From contig OY970823.1 of assembly GCA_963853835.1 (NCBI GenBank), forward strand, positions 87,768,619-87,832,618: a stretch of 64,000 nucleotides of DNA. The letters are read 5' to 3'. Below, piece after piece: positions 10,671-22,166 of this stretch (position 1 is its first letter; each line of letters opens with the position of its first letter). The notes under the pieces were generated by a model. The model worked only from the letters and a program-made list of their open reading frames with translations. It was not told where the DNA came from and did not search any database. The position numbers were made by a program, and so were the translations under genes. Origin of the DNA: Calendula officinalis (Eukaryota > Streptophyta > Magnoliopsida > Asterales > Asteraceae).

Positions 10671-12320
10671 CATCAATATTTTTCTTTATTTTCCGCACAT
10701 CCAACCATTATAGAACTCGATAACTTTATATATTTGATTAGTATAACTCAGTACCTTTAAATGTTAGCCAAATTAGTAAATGTTAGTCAAATTAGGCCTT
10801 AGCATACTAAGTTGTTACACCCAAGTTTTGGATTATGTCGTAGCGGCATGGTTAAAACCCAAGTCTTGGCGTGTCATGACGAAGCTAAGACGGTCTTTTT
10901 AAAACCATGATTTTTTTTTTAAATAAATCTACCATAAACTTATTGATCTAATATATCATGTAACGATTATCAAAAGAACGACAATAATTAAGATGAAAAA
11001 ACGTTAATTTTCAAAAGCCGTTTCTTTTTATCGTTTTCTTTACTTTAAGAAGTAAAGTTACTAGATAAAAGATATACGTAATAAAGTGAGATAAGAGATG
11101 TGTATTAAAAAAAAACTTAAATTATGTGTCATTGAAATGAAAAGGAAACTAATAATAACTATTTTAAACAAATTTATATTTTAATAAAAACTGACAAAAA
11201 TACGGTATCATGAATGTATTTCGAATTTGTAATAGATCTTTTATGTCATGTGATGGTTATTTGTTCATTTTGTTCCAACGATTTATTTAGTCGGTGGAAT
11301 GATAGTGAACGTTTGTTTCTTTTAGCCTTTTAACTTTTCTAAAGACAAATAATATATATTAAATGTATATTATTTTATAAATTAAAATACACTTTTTTTA
11401 TTCAATGTATTTTAAATGTATTTATATATAGAAGGTAAACAAATAAAATGCAAAATGACCTTCTAATCTTCTATAAAGAAAATGCAATATACTGAGCGAA
11501 ATTGACAACACTTTTTTCATTTGATTGAGCCATATTGACAAACTTAATATATATTGATTTTACTTTTAGGGAATAAATCAATATATGATGGTTTAATAAC
11601 AAGAATTTTCGAATAATTTTCTAAAATTCATATATTTAATGTCTCTAATAATTATTTAGCTTTTTAAAGAAAAAATCACATGTCAAAAACTACTTACATA
11701 TACATGACCATAATACGAATACCTAAACTAATATATTAAAATATAAGTTTTAAAGTATGACAACAGAAAAAAAGAAAAGAAATAAACATATCATAATTTA
11801 ACAAAAAATATAATGACAGCCTAAGGGATGTCAATAAGAAGGTAAATTAAAGTAATAACTGCTCCACTGAATTTTAGGATCATTATTCCGTCAATGAATG
11901 TACAAGTCTTTTATGCATGTTAGACACAACCCTTAAGACTGTTATTAACAAAACTTTAATTTATTTAACCATTTACTAATACATACATAATAATTGAATG
12001 CTTTTTTTTTCTTGAATAACAAATCATAATTTACTCTTAAATTCACATATGTCTACTATAGACTTGAACCCTTAACCTACATGTTAGGAGCAAACACATT
12101 TACCGCCAGACTAACTCTACTATCATAATAATTGAATTAATTTAATCTAAAAAAATATTAAAAAAATAATAGTAAATGCCATCTCGTTCACGTCTCTTAT
12201 CTTGATTAAAGATAGGGTGGACCATAATGGAGATTGGAGAATGGCAACATGTCATTGCAAGTTTAGTTGGTGGGAGACCTCCCAAATAAACAGCTAATAT
12301 CATTGTACTATATCGTACGT
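10669..12320. other. AT-rich intergenic DNA with a tRNA-like relic
   Basis: No gene is visible in this 1.65 kb. A sequence starting TGTTACACCC at 10813 could be a decayed LTR end, but no partner or TSD was found. Positions 12040-12125 read on the minus strand like a decayed SINE head, with a GGGTTCAAGTC box B-like motif. Confidence 0.35.
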
Positions 12321-12730
12321 ATGATTTAAGAATGGTTTTCGATTTGTTTTCAAGTTAAAAAATAATAAAAGTTCTAATTCATGTGCCTCACTTAAGAGTT
12401 TAAAATTTGGCGTGAATATCAGGATATTTTTACTTCAACTCAATTAATCCATTTTAGCTTAGTTTGATCGCTCACGACTGAAGATTATGTATATGGTGAC
12501 AATTTATATGTGGTTCGAGTTTAATATGATTTAAGAATGGTTTTCGATTTGTTTTCAAGTTAAAAAAAAAAGTTCTAATTCATGTGCCTCACTTAAGAGT
12601 ATTAAAATTTGGCGTGAATATCAGGATATTATTACTTCAACTCAATTAATCCATTTTAGCTTGGTTTGATCGCTCAGACGACTGCAGATTGTGTATATGG
12701 TGACAATTTAGATTGCGTTCGAGGTTGCGG
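12321..12730. repeat. Tandem duplication, period about 205 bp
   Basis: The segment starting ATGATTTAAGAATGGTTTTC at 12321 recurs at 12526. The copies run in parallel to the shared TATATGGTGACAATTTA, with scattered substitutions and small indels, so the duplication is not recent. Confidence 0.8.
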
Positions 12731-13384
12731 ATCAGAGACATTCATTCTGAAACCGAATTGTTTATATAAACATGTTAGATATCTCAATTTTAACATGTTT
12801 ACTTTCAAATGGACCTGACCAGGCCATATAACCGTTTAATTGAATGAGTTAATCAGGTTAGCGATTCAAACGATTTAAACGGGTCAAACGGGTTGTTATT
12901 ATTCCACAAATGCACAACAAAATATTAAAACACCAAAATTACTAAATTACCTTTTTAATTATTATCTAACTAGATGTGAATATTAAAACACCAAAATTAC
13001 TAAACTGGTTGATGAGTTGACTCATTTAAATTACTATCGACCTGAACTTAAACCATTTAATAAACCGGGTCCAGTTGAGTTGATGTAAGACTGACCCAAA
13101 ACTTCTTTACCTCAGCTCAAACCTGTTTATTTTCATGTTGATTTCAGATCAGGTTTCGTATTTAGTAATAAATTATCACCCCTAGTTGTGAATAATAAAT
13201 GTAGGCATTACTTACACATTATGCATAATTAATTTAATATATATTAATAAAATCAATTTTAAAATCTAATTACTAATTTAGTCATCAATATAAGTATTTG
13301 ATTATGTATATAGTCTGGAAAGAAAATTAACGTCACATTTATTTTTTTTATTTACTCCAGTTAGCAACCAACTTGTGTGATAAA
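12731..13384. other. Intergenic sequence, no gene seen
   Basis: Degenerate repeats of AACGGGTCAAACGGG type (12800-13150) resemble sequence also found near 16860-17350. This is probably an old, decayed repeat. Confidence 0.3.
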
Positions 13385-13387
13385 AGC

Positions 13388-13911
13388 ATATCCAATAATA
13401 GTTTTTTAAAAGCTTATTATTATTATATTAAGTATTTGGATGACTTTTTACCATGGTCCATTGAGATAATGAGTTTTATTGAAAGCTTATTACAGAGACT
13501 TTATTTCTACTAACATTTTAATTGACTTTCAATGTTTGTAATTTTTTAGTCCCCCATCTTTAATAGTTTTTCATTTTAAACCTTAAATATATTATACATA
13601 AATTATTCATTATACTTTTATTAATTAATAAATAAATTATATAATATTTAATGTCAATTATTATGATATTTTTGTTTAAGATATTTTAAAAAATATTATA
13701 TTTATTAAGATGTTATAAAAAGTGTTAAATTATATAAGGGGTATTTATAAAAAAATTAAGATAAATAAATGTAAATTAGAAATATTATACAAGAAAAAGC
13801 TTTTAGAAAGATTAACAATTGAAGATGCTATTTATGTAAAGTTTTTTAATTAATAGATTTTTGATGTGTCAAAAACAAAAAACTATTATGTGATTAACCA
13901 TTGGATGCTCT
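13388..13911. mobile_element. PIF/Harbinger-like MITE (GAGCATCCAATGG family)
   Basis: The left end AAGCATATCCAATAATAG and the right end CCATTGGATGCTC are imperfect inverted repeats. TAA flanks both sides, the 3-bp target type of PIF/Harbinger elements. The AT-rich interior has no open frame. The element at 59717-60758 belongs to the same family. Confidence 0.6.
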
Positions 13912-14361
13912 AATTTAGTTAAAAATTAAACCAAAAGCAGTTTTCCATTTTAAAAAATGTGTCACGGGCCCAAAAAAGGAAGTTTCACAGTTTGCCATGT
14001 GATTTTGTCATTGTGCAGGTATCTCGAGAAAGGCTAAAGCAAAGCTGGTATTTGTTTAATGAGTTTTTTTTTAACTTATAATTTATCGGAAGTGATTCTT
14101 ATAAAAAATTGTTATGCAAAACAATTTTATATGTAAAGACAATTATACTTTTAGTAAGAGAGATGAAATGTAAAATGCAAGTAAAAAGAAGTAAATAAGA
14201 TAAGAAGTTTCCAATGAAACAAATTTATCATTCTTATTTATATGCATTTAATATATGTAAAAAATAAAATTTATTAATATGAAATAAAGAATTTTTTAAA
14301 TTAATTGAGCACTTCTTATATTATGCTCTTGAATTAGAGAATCCTTATTTAGAAAAAGTTA
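13912..14361. other. AT-rich spacer, no gene seen
   Basis: No open frame, repeat end or RNA signal that I can support. Confidence 0.4.
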
Positions 14362-14673
14362 CTTACTCCGATTCAAAATAAGTGATACACTTTCTTTTTT
14401 TTGGTGTATCAAAATAAGTGATACACTTTGAAAAATTTCCTTATTTGGCAAAAAATAGTAGGACCCACACCCACTAACTATCTACTTTAATAAGTGAAAT
14501 GACCTCTTTACCCTTACTTTTTACTTTTAAACATCATTAATTACACTTTATTCAAAAGGTGTGGGACCCATTTCCACTAACCATCCAATTAATCTAATTT
14601 AATCATAATTATAAACTTTTGCCTCAAAAATCGTGAAACTCAAAGTGTATCACTTATTTTGAATCGGAGGAAG
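14362..14673. mobile_element. Stowaway-like MITE
   Basis: Ends CTTACTCCGATTCAAAATAA and TTATTTTGAATCGGAGGAAG are inverted repeats flanked by TA (14360-14361, 14674-14675). The interior shares GGACCCACACCCACTAACTA and related blocks with the other copies. Confidence 0.85.
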
Positions 14674-14823
14674 TATTAGTTATAGAGACATTTTTTGAAT
14701 TAAATGCTTAATAAAATAATGCATCATAATGATGTCATAGAGTACCCATAAGAAAAATCCTTATTAAAATTATATACTCCAAACATAAAATATTATTTTT
14801 ATTTAAAAGCTATTCCTATACTA

Positions 14824-14925
14824 TAGGTTTTCGATATGCTCGAGTTTTATTCGTAATATATACAATTTAAATGCTAGGTTTTCGATATGCTCGAGTTTTA
14901 TTCGTAATATATACAATTTAAATGC
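14824..14925. repeat. Perfect-looking 51-bp tandem duplication
   Basis: A unit starting TAGGTTTTCGATATGCTCGA at 14824 is repeated from 14875 without a visible difference. Confidence 0.85.
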
Positions 14926-15073
14926 TGTTATTTCTGAATCTTTTTCTAATCTCTGCTAAATATTTATTCAGGAAGAAATAGATCTTATAATCTCTAAGAA
15001 ATAATTCAAGAAACTTTACCATTAGGCTATCAATAAAATTATTTCTTAACATAAAATATTGAAATTCTTTATA

Positions 15074-15385
15074 CTTCATCCGTATCAAAATAAGTGACAC
15101 ACTTTCATTTTGGGGTGTATTAAAATAAGTGACACACTTTGAAAACTTTCCTTATTTGGTAAAATTAATGGGACCCATACCCACTAATTATCCACTTTAG
15201 TAAAGTGAAATTACTCTTATACCCTTACTTTTATTTTTAAAACTCATTAATATCACTTTATTCAAGAAAAGTGGGACCCATTCTCCACTAATTATGTACT
15301 ATAATCTATTTTAACATCTACTTTAATTTTTTATCTCAAAAAACGTGTAAGCCAATTTGTGTCACTTATTTTGATACGGAGGAAG
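15074..15385. mobile_element. Stowaway-like MITE
   Basis: Ends CTTCATCCGTATCAAAATAA and TTATTTTGATACGGAGGAAG with TA on both sides (15072-15073, 15386-15387). It lies about 310 bp upstream of the small secreted ORF at 15699 and could supply or disrupt its promoter region. Confidence 0.85.
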
Positions 15386-15698
15386 TATAACTTTTATATT
15401 TTTCATGTCATGATTTTAAGGTTTTAATAACAACAGAATTAGGAATATAATAAATGATGATAACATGAATAAACTGGTAAAAGGTAAAAACATACATCAA
15501 CTGTATTTGAAAACTCAAGACAAAAAGTAGAAAACAATTTACTTTCATTTTCTATTTCCTCAATTTGATTTTAAACAAACTAACCTTCATATCTTCCTAA
15601 CTAACAAACCATAATTACAAAGGAATTCCAGGAAACAGACCTATTTACAGTTATAATCTTCCTTGAATACCCCTAGAAACATTAACAAAATACTAAAA

Positions 15699-15989
15699 AT
15701 GGAGGCTAATAAAATGTCCAAATTTGTCATTTTCATCATCTTGCTAACTCTGAGTGTAAAGATGCGTTTAGCTCCACTTGTTCAGCTTCCCATCTTGCCT
15801 TTGACACCACTCCATCATGCATCGGGACGTAATCCTACACACCACAACTTTACATGCATTATCAAATTGTACCGTACAACTCAGGAATGTCTTATAAACG
15901 TGTACTCTACTACAACACATATTGATGTTGTCCAGTTTGGTCGCCAAGTAGACTGGTGCCGGTCACGGGTGTTGTGTATTGGTTGCTAG
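15699..15989 (+). CDS. Small secreted Cys-containing protein, possibly ECA1/prolamin-like
   Basis: An open frame of 96 residues runs from MEANKMSKF (M at 15699; a nearer M at 15714 is as likely). A hydrophobic stretch, FVIFIILLTLSV, near the N terminus looks like a signal peptide. The mature part has five Cys, in CIIKLYRTTQEC, then WC and LCIGC near the end. Spacing loosely resembles the plant ECA1 gametogenesis/prolamin-like family, but several expected Cys are absent, so it may be a decayed member or an unrelated peptide. A second plus-strand ATG lies upstream at 15663. It stands alone, 225 bp beyond the convergent 3' end of the LOG gene. Function is unknown. Confidence 0.4.
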   Translation: MEANKMSKFVIFIILLTLSVKMRLAPLVQLPILPLTPLHHASGRNPTHHNFTCIIKLYRTTQECLINVYSTTTHIDVVQFGRQVDWCRSRVLCIGC

Positions 15990-16213
15990 TACATTATACA
16001 CACTAAGTAGTACTTGTATTACTAAAATCAAGTTTAAGGTTTGGTCGTGAGTTTATTCACCACTACAGGGGTTTGATCAGAGTTTGACATATGTTTGGTT
16101 TGAAGAGACACAACTGATGTGACATTAATGTGTCAGCGATCACCAAACCTGAGTCTGATCACCATTAGACTTGGTCCACGAGTTATTATTAGAGTTTTCT
16201 TATTTTTAATGCT

Positions 16214-19038
16214 CTAATTAGCGTGCAACTTATTTTCCTTTGAAATTAAATTGCTTTGTGTTGATAAAATTTGTTCTGTAAGAACCAACTCCCTTTCTTG
16301 ATAACCTACCTCGAGTTTTTGTACAAGATCTTTTGCGTTTGGGGCAGAGACGATTATGTGACGTTGAGCTGGCATTATAAACCCGTCATCTACTGCTTTA
16401 TCGATAAAAGTAAGCAACGAATTATAATAACCGTCCACGTTCAACAAGCCCACCTATTCATATGTCAAAATTTGATCATGAGTTATTTATTAGTACATGG
16501 AAACAATCTAATGAAAAAAAAAATCTATTTTTGTAACAACTTTTTGTGATCTAAGAATAAATTTGTTATGGTACAATTTTTTTCCATATTTGGGAAAATT
16601 GAGGAAGATGAGGGTTGGTTTGGTTACTTACAGGCTTGTCATGGATTCCAAGTTGGGCCCATGTAATAACTTCTAATAATTCCTCCAATGTTCCATATCC
16701 ACCTACAAATATTTATTGAAAAAAATAAGAATGAAGACTTTAACTAATCATAATTATTCTCAAAGTTAAGACCCTTTGATTATGACATATTTTAGTTTAA
16801 TATTTATTAATTTGGTTATTCTAGTAATACTTAAACCCAAGAAAAGTGTGACGGTTAACGTGTTCAGGTTCGTTTGTTGGTGGGTCAGAAATATTCAATC
16901 TGAAACCGACATATTTATATAAATGAGTCAGATATTTTAACCCTAACTTGTTTACTTTCAACCAAACACGACCCATATAACTCATTTAACTAAACAAGTA
17001 AACAAATTAGCGGTTCGAATGGATCAAACATGTAAACAAATTAGCTGTTCAAATGGATCAAACAGGTCAAACATGTTGATTTTTTAAAATGTATATGTAT
17101 GCATAACATACTAAAGTATATTTATTTTTCAGAACATATGTAATAAATCATATATATATAAACTACTAAAGTATGAATACATATATTTTTATACATGATT
17201 TAATAATTAATTGGGTTGATGAATCAACCTATTTATTATCACCAATCCGAATGTAACCTGTTTAATAAAGGGTAATTTGAGTCGATCACAAAACTGACCA
17301 AAACTAGGTTGTCTCAACACTAACCTATTTATTTTCATGTTGATATCAGGTCATGTTTCGTGTCGGATCATGATTTGTCACCCGTAAATTAAACTCATCA
17401 ACCAAATGAGCAGATTTTTTACTTTATAGTATTTGTGAAATGTTATGCAAAATAAATAAAGTTTTATTATAACAAACATATCATTTAATTTAATTAAAAA
17501 TAAATAGTGATTAAAATATAATTGGCACCTGGTAAGGCAATAAAGCAATCAGAATGAAGAGCCATCTCAGCTTTCCTTTGATGCATATTAGATACTGCTC
17601 TTACTTCTCCTACTGTTTCACCAGTTATCTACATATTTCCATTTACAATATCAAAATTATAATAAAAAAAATATTATTTTTAACAAATATATATTATAAT
17701 TATAATTCCGTACCTCTTTGCACATGAGAGTTTTGGGAATAATCCTGATGAAATTCAAAAAGCTATTTATTAGTCATCAAGAGAAAAAAGGATTAAACCT
17801 TTGAAGGGGCATAAAGGTAATTTCACTATACCCTAAAACATGACCACCACCACGGTGTACCTCCTGTGAAACCAGTCCCATTAATCCTACACTCCCTCCA
17901 CCGTAAACAAGATTCAATTTCCTTTTTACCTTAAAAAACATAATGATATCAATTAGTATATAGTCATGTAGTGTAAGGGTAAAATAGTCAATAGTTATAT
18001 ACTACCTCCGTATCAAAATAAGTGATACATTTGGGAAATTGCGGTTTTTGAGGCAAAAGATTGGAAAGTGATTTAAAATAGTATAAAGTGGATAGTTAGT
18101 GGATAATGGGACCCACTTCTTTTGGATGTAGTGAAATTAATGATGTTTAAAAGTAAAAGTAAGGGTAAAAGAGTAATTTTACTTTATTAAAGTAGATAGT
18201 TAGTGGAGAAGGGGTCCCACTTTTTTGCCAAATAAGGAAAGATTTTGAAGTGTATCACTTATTTTGTTCCACCCCTTTTAGGAAAGTGTATCACTTATTT
18301 TGATACGGAGGTAGTATGTCTCAACACAAATCCACTCCCAAATATTATATTGATACCGAAACCGAAAATGATAAATTTTCAAAACGTAATTGTATTATAT
18401 TGAAACCGAAACTCGACTGATTACATGTTTTCGGATATGGTTAAGTTTTTAGCCCAATGCTCATTCTTATCCGAAAACCGAATCGAACCAAACCGAAACT
18501 GAAAATGATGAACTTTCAAAACCGAACCGTAACTCAACCGATTTGGTTTTCAGCTTGGTTCAGTTTTTTCAACCAGATGCTCACCCCTAAACGTAAGGGT
18601 AAAATAGTCAAAACACATATGATTGTCATATATGAATCAAAAGTTGTTCTTTACAAATCGATCAACTTCCAAAACACATATGATTGTCATATTCGACTTA
18701 TCTACAAAACCAGTCTTATATACATAACTAATATTATCTCACCTAATATTCAGTGTAGATAAGTCGAATATGTAGTTAATTTAAACTGAATATGAAGTAT
18801 AATCTCAACTATGGATCATTTAGATCTAAAAGACTAAGATTGGTTCTTCTGTATATAAGGTTGATTATGTATTGATGTTTGTTATGATACATGATACATA
18901 TATACATACATGATACATACAGAGACATACCAATTCTTGGCCTAATTCAAGAGCAGCATCTTTATAACAGTCTCTTTTGCCAGCACTGCTACCACAGAAA
19001 ACACACACACTTTTGAATCTTGATTTTGCTCCCTCCAT
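16214..19038 (-). CDS. LOG: Cytokinin riboside 5'-monophosphate phosphoribohydrolase (LOG), six exons
   Basis: LOG enzymes release free cytokinin bases from their ribotides in the cytosol and nucleus. Exons, all with GT-AG borders, are 18931-19038, 17832-17929, 17714-17744, 17529-17628, 16632-16702 and 16214-16453. Together they give an uninterrupted frame of 215 residues, the usual size. Visible family motifs are VCVFCGSSAGK near residue 11, YGGGSVGLMG near 45, RAVSNMHQRKAEM at 89-101 and the signature PGGYGTLEE at 112-120, which carries the catalytic Arg/Glu environment. The C terminus GLLNVDGYYNSLL, then FIDKAVDDGFI, is typical. Start ATG 19038 gives the expected short N terminus. Intron 1 (about 1 kb) carries a Stowaway-like MITE and a hAT-like relic. 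The paralogue number cannot be fixed from sequence alone. Confidence 0.93.
18002..18314. mobile_element. Stowaway-like MITE in LOG intron 1
   Basis: Ends CTACCTCCGTATCAAAATAA and TTATTTTGATACGGAGGTAG are inverted repeats with TA at 18000-18001 and 18315-18316. The interior is in the opposite orientation to the copies at 14362 and 15074. Confidence 0.85.
18330..18605. repeat. hAT-like relic with AACCGAAACCGAAA subterminal repeats
   Basis: Runs of CCGAAACCGAAAATGAT and complementary TCGGTTTT stretches end in GATGCTCACCCCTA, the complement of the TAGGGGTGAGCA end common in plant hAT MITEs. No clear TSD was found, so boundaries are approximate. Confidence 0.45.
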
Positions 19039-19660
19039 TTTTATAACTTGTTCTTGTTATTCTTCCAATGTTTTTAGGGGTTTTTTTATTCTTTGAAGAG
19101 TGTAGTAGTCTGAATGTGATTGTGGCAAGTGGTTTTTGGAATATGAGAAAGGAATAATGGAAGGTGGGTTGGTTTATGTAAGGATTGGAGAACTAATTAT
19201 AAGTAATGATAATTGGATGACTCTTGGAACTATATTGGGCCACGTACGCCTCGGGGGTAATTTTGTAATTTTCTTGATACCTTGAAAAATCTAGAAAAAC
19301 AATATTGTTTTATTTTATAATAGTAGTGTTGAGGTGTCCCACATTGGACAAAAGATGAACCGATAATGTGCATATAAGAGTCATGAGCTACTCCTCTTAC
19401 AAACAGTTGGTTTTAAGATGGAACCCCACAAACTTACAAGTAGGGAACCTATACAATGCGACGACAGGTACCAATTTTTATATTTTGTGGTGGCGATCAT
19501 GATGGTCGTGTGTGGTGTAAATAGAATGTCAATGGAACGATTTTGGAGTGGATCAATTTTTGGGTTGTGGCAGTGGTGGTGGTAGTAATGGTGGTTTTGA
19601 TTTCAACCTTTTACAATTTAAGTGCTTGATAAGGATAATTATAGTCAACTAATTAATATA
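19039..19660. other. LOG upstream region
   Basis: 5' flank of the LOG gene. A minus-strand TTATAATTAG at about 19193-19204 is a possible TATA box about 160 bp before the ATG. A segment at 19327-19480 reads like another decayed repeat (GGTGTCCCACATTGGACAAA). No gene seen. Confidence 0.3.
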
Positions 19661-19662
19661 TG

Positions 19663-19770
19663 AATTGATAGCTCAGTTGGTTAGGGCTTTTTGTTAATAA
19701 CATATAGATTGTGAGTTCAAGTCTTTTAGCTGAAAATTAATTTCTTATTAAAATAATAATTCGATTTGTA
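19663..19770 (+). repeat. tRNA-derived SINE-like sequence
   Basis: Box A-like ATAGCTCAGTTGGTTAG (19669-19685) and box B-like GAGTTCAAGTC (19712-19722) are spaced as in a tRNA head, followed by an AT-rich tail. It does not fold as a good tRNA. Confidence 0.5.
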
Positions 19771-21012
19771 TAATGAGGTCTTTCAAAAAAGAAAAAAAAG
19801 AACACTCCGAAAAGAAAAAGTTGCTAATCTAGTAGCTTTTAGAAAGAGTTGACCCTTTTAAAATGTAAAATTACTAGAGATAGGTTATTGCAGGTCGAGA
19901 AAGAGATGGTTGTGTTATCGGTTGTTTTGAAGATATGTGTTCGTGTGTAGAAATATATGAAAAGAAAAAGGAAAAAGAAAATTAGAAAATACATAAAGAA
20001 ATTAGACTATTATCTAAATTAATAATTTTTTTGGAGAAATTAGATTAATTTATCCAATTCTTCTATATCGTGTTTATACCACCATGGCACCATACAAATA
20101 TCCACAATAAAATCATAATTATTTCCAAATCAATCACAAAGTGACATCTTCACACCTTATCCATAACAACTAAATTTAAGTATCTACAAACCAAAACTCT
20201 TTTTCTAGTAAAACACTTAAAAACGACAAAACAATAGTTCGAACAAAGGATGTAACACAATAGAAACTCCAAGTTCTATGGAAGATTTCTACGCAACATA
20301 TTAAAATATGGAGTATTTTTTTATTGAAGGTGATTTCTATAAAAACATAAACTATTTCTTATATCATAATGTACAATATTTAAAACAAAGAATACAAAGA
20401 TTGTGAAAAAATGATTATGATATGAAAAGTAGTTTTTATGTGTAAAAATCACCTCACATTCTTTATAGCTATTTTATTATATTTTATCTGGAATTGATTT
20501 TCCTTCTTCCATATGAAACTATATTTATGCTATATATGCATACATACATATACACATTCATGTGTATACTTATCTTATATGTATAGTTCATGCTTTGGGT
20601 TGTTTGTTTATGATTTGTGGGGTTTTGGTTGACCAATGGCACTATCAATTCCCCTGTCACTTGTTTATAGAATGTGCTAAATGAGGATTATTACTTTGAG
20701 ATAAGGCTTTGAAATGTAAAGTGGAGGATGAATTAAAAGATGCAAAGCAATATGTATGAGTGTATGCAATGATGTTTTTTTTCATTTTTTGTCTCAATGG
20801 ATGACATTGATCATACAAAACAACGTTATTTAATCTCATTAAAAGCAAGATATGAGGATGTGAGATGTAGGCAGTTAATATATTTACAGAAAGAGAGAGT
20901 GTTTCCTTAAAAATATCCGACAAAAATATATTATCAGAAAAAACAAATGTTTGATGCCATGAGTATATATGCATTTGGTCTAATGAAGAAGTCAATGTAT
21001 TGCTCACATATA
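19771..21012. other. Intergenic DNA, no gene seen
   Basis: AT-rich. The open frame on the minus strand at 20657-21007 has no recognisable domain and is not supported. Confidence 0.35.
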
Positions 21013-21323
21013 CTTTCCCGGATTTAAAATAAGTGGTACATTGTTGGTTTCACATTTTTTTAGGCAAAAGATGATAATAGAGGTTAAATTAGATTAATTG
21101 GATGGTTAGTGGGGAACGGGTCCCATAATTTTTGAATAAAGTAAAAGTAATGCTATTTAAAAGTAAAAGTAAGGGTAAATGAGTCATTTCACTTTATTAA
21201 AGTAAGTAGTTAGTGGGTGTAGGGCCCACTACTTTTTACCAAATAAGGATATATTCAAAATGTATCACTTATTTTGATACACCCAAATATGAAAGTGTAT
21301 CACTTATTTTAAATCGGAGGAAG
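21013..21323. mobile_element. Stowaway-like MITE
   Basis: Ends CTTTCCCGGATTTAAAATAA and TTATTTTAAATCGGAGGAAG with TA at 21011-21012 and 21324-21325. The terminal repeats are more diverged than in other copies. Confidence 0.8.
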
Positions 21324-21377
21324 TACATCGTAATGCATATTTCATATCAGTCGGATATTGAACTTTTTATCCAACAA

Positions 21378-21795
21378 CAATGTTTTAAAAACCAGGTTTA
21401 CCCGATCGAACCGAACATGAGTAGGTAGCTGGTCGGAATGCGCCGGTTAGATCGGCTGTTATAACTGGGTCGGAACCAGCCGCTTTAACATAAAAATTTA
21501 GTTGAACCGGCCGGTCGAGCCGAAAAATCAGGGTTTTAAACAAATTAGCTAAATAAAATAAAAATATGTAATTTTTTTATAGGTTTTGGATTTTAAAAGT
21601 ATTAAATTAAGTTAAAAATATATTTTAGGTTTATTTAATTCTTTATTGTATTTGTTTTGTACTTTTTCTAGTGTTTTCTTTACATTTGTACATCATTTAC
21701 GTACTTATTGTATCATATATACTCAATAAATGTCATCTGGTTTGACCGGCTAAACACCGACTACTTCAATACAAAACCCGTTTTTTACAACATTG
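21378..21795. mobile_element. hAT-like element of the CAATGTTTTAAAACC family, decayed
   Basis: It starts CAATGTTTTAAAAACC and ends TTTTTTACAACATTG, the same terminal type as the elements at 42981 and 60228. GC-rich subterminal AACCGGCCGG-type repeats lie next to both ends. No 8-bp TSD is visible, so the ends are inferred from the family. Confidence 0.5.
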
Positions 21796-22166
21796 GCAAT
21801 GCCTCTGTTTTTATATATTGGGCTTCTGCAGAGATGTGGGCTTTTTCTCCTGTCTCTAATGTGTTAAAATGGATTGCTTAAGCCCAACTAGTTTTTCCAG
21901 GTCTTTTTATCGGCATTCATGTTTTTTAAAGATAATTATGTTTATAATAAACACCTCTAGGTGGCTGAGTTATTTATCAGCATACGTTTTATAATAGACA
22001 CCTCTTACTACTAGTTAATCAACAAATGGTTTTTTTTATCAGCATACGTTTTAATTGTTATACACAATGTGGATGTAATATTATATAACTTAATGGTACT
22101 TAATTATAGCTTAGAATTTTATTTAATCATCTCTAGTATTTTCAATAATATAATCAAAAGAAGGTT
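21796..22166. other. 3' flank of the ARID-HMG gene
   Basis: No independent gene. It probably contains the 3' untranslated region of the minus-strand ARID-HMG gene. A duplicated ATCAGCATACGTTTTA motif occurs at about 21977 and 22039. Confidence 0.35.

Noticed and set aside
10483..10723. Tyr-Ile repeat proteins on both strands
   Set aside because: They are translations of the (TA)n microsatellite at 10603-10668.
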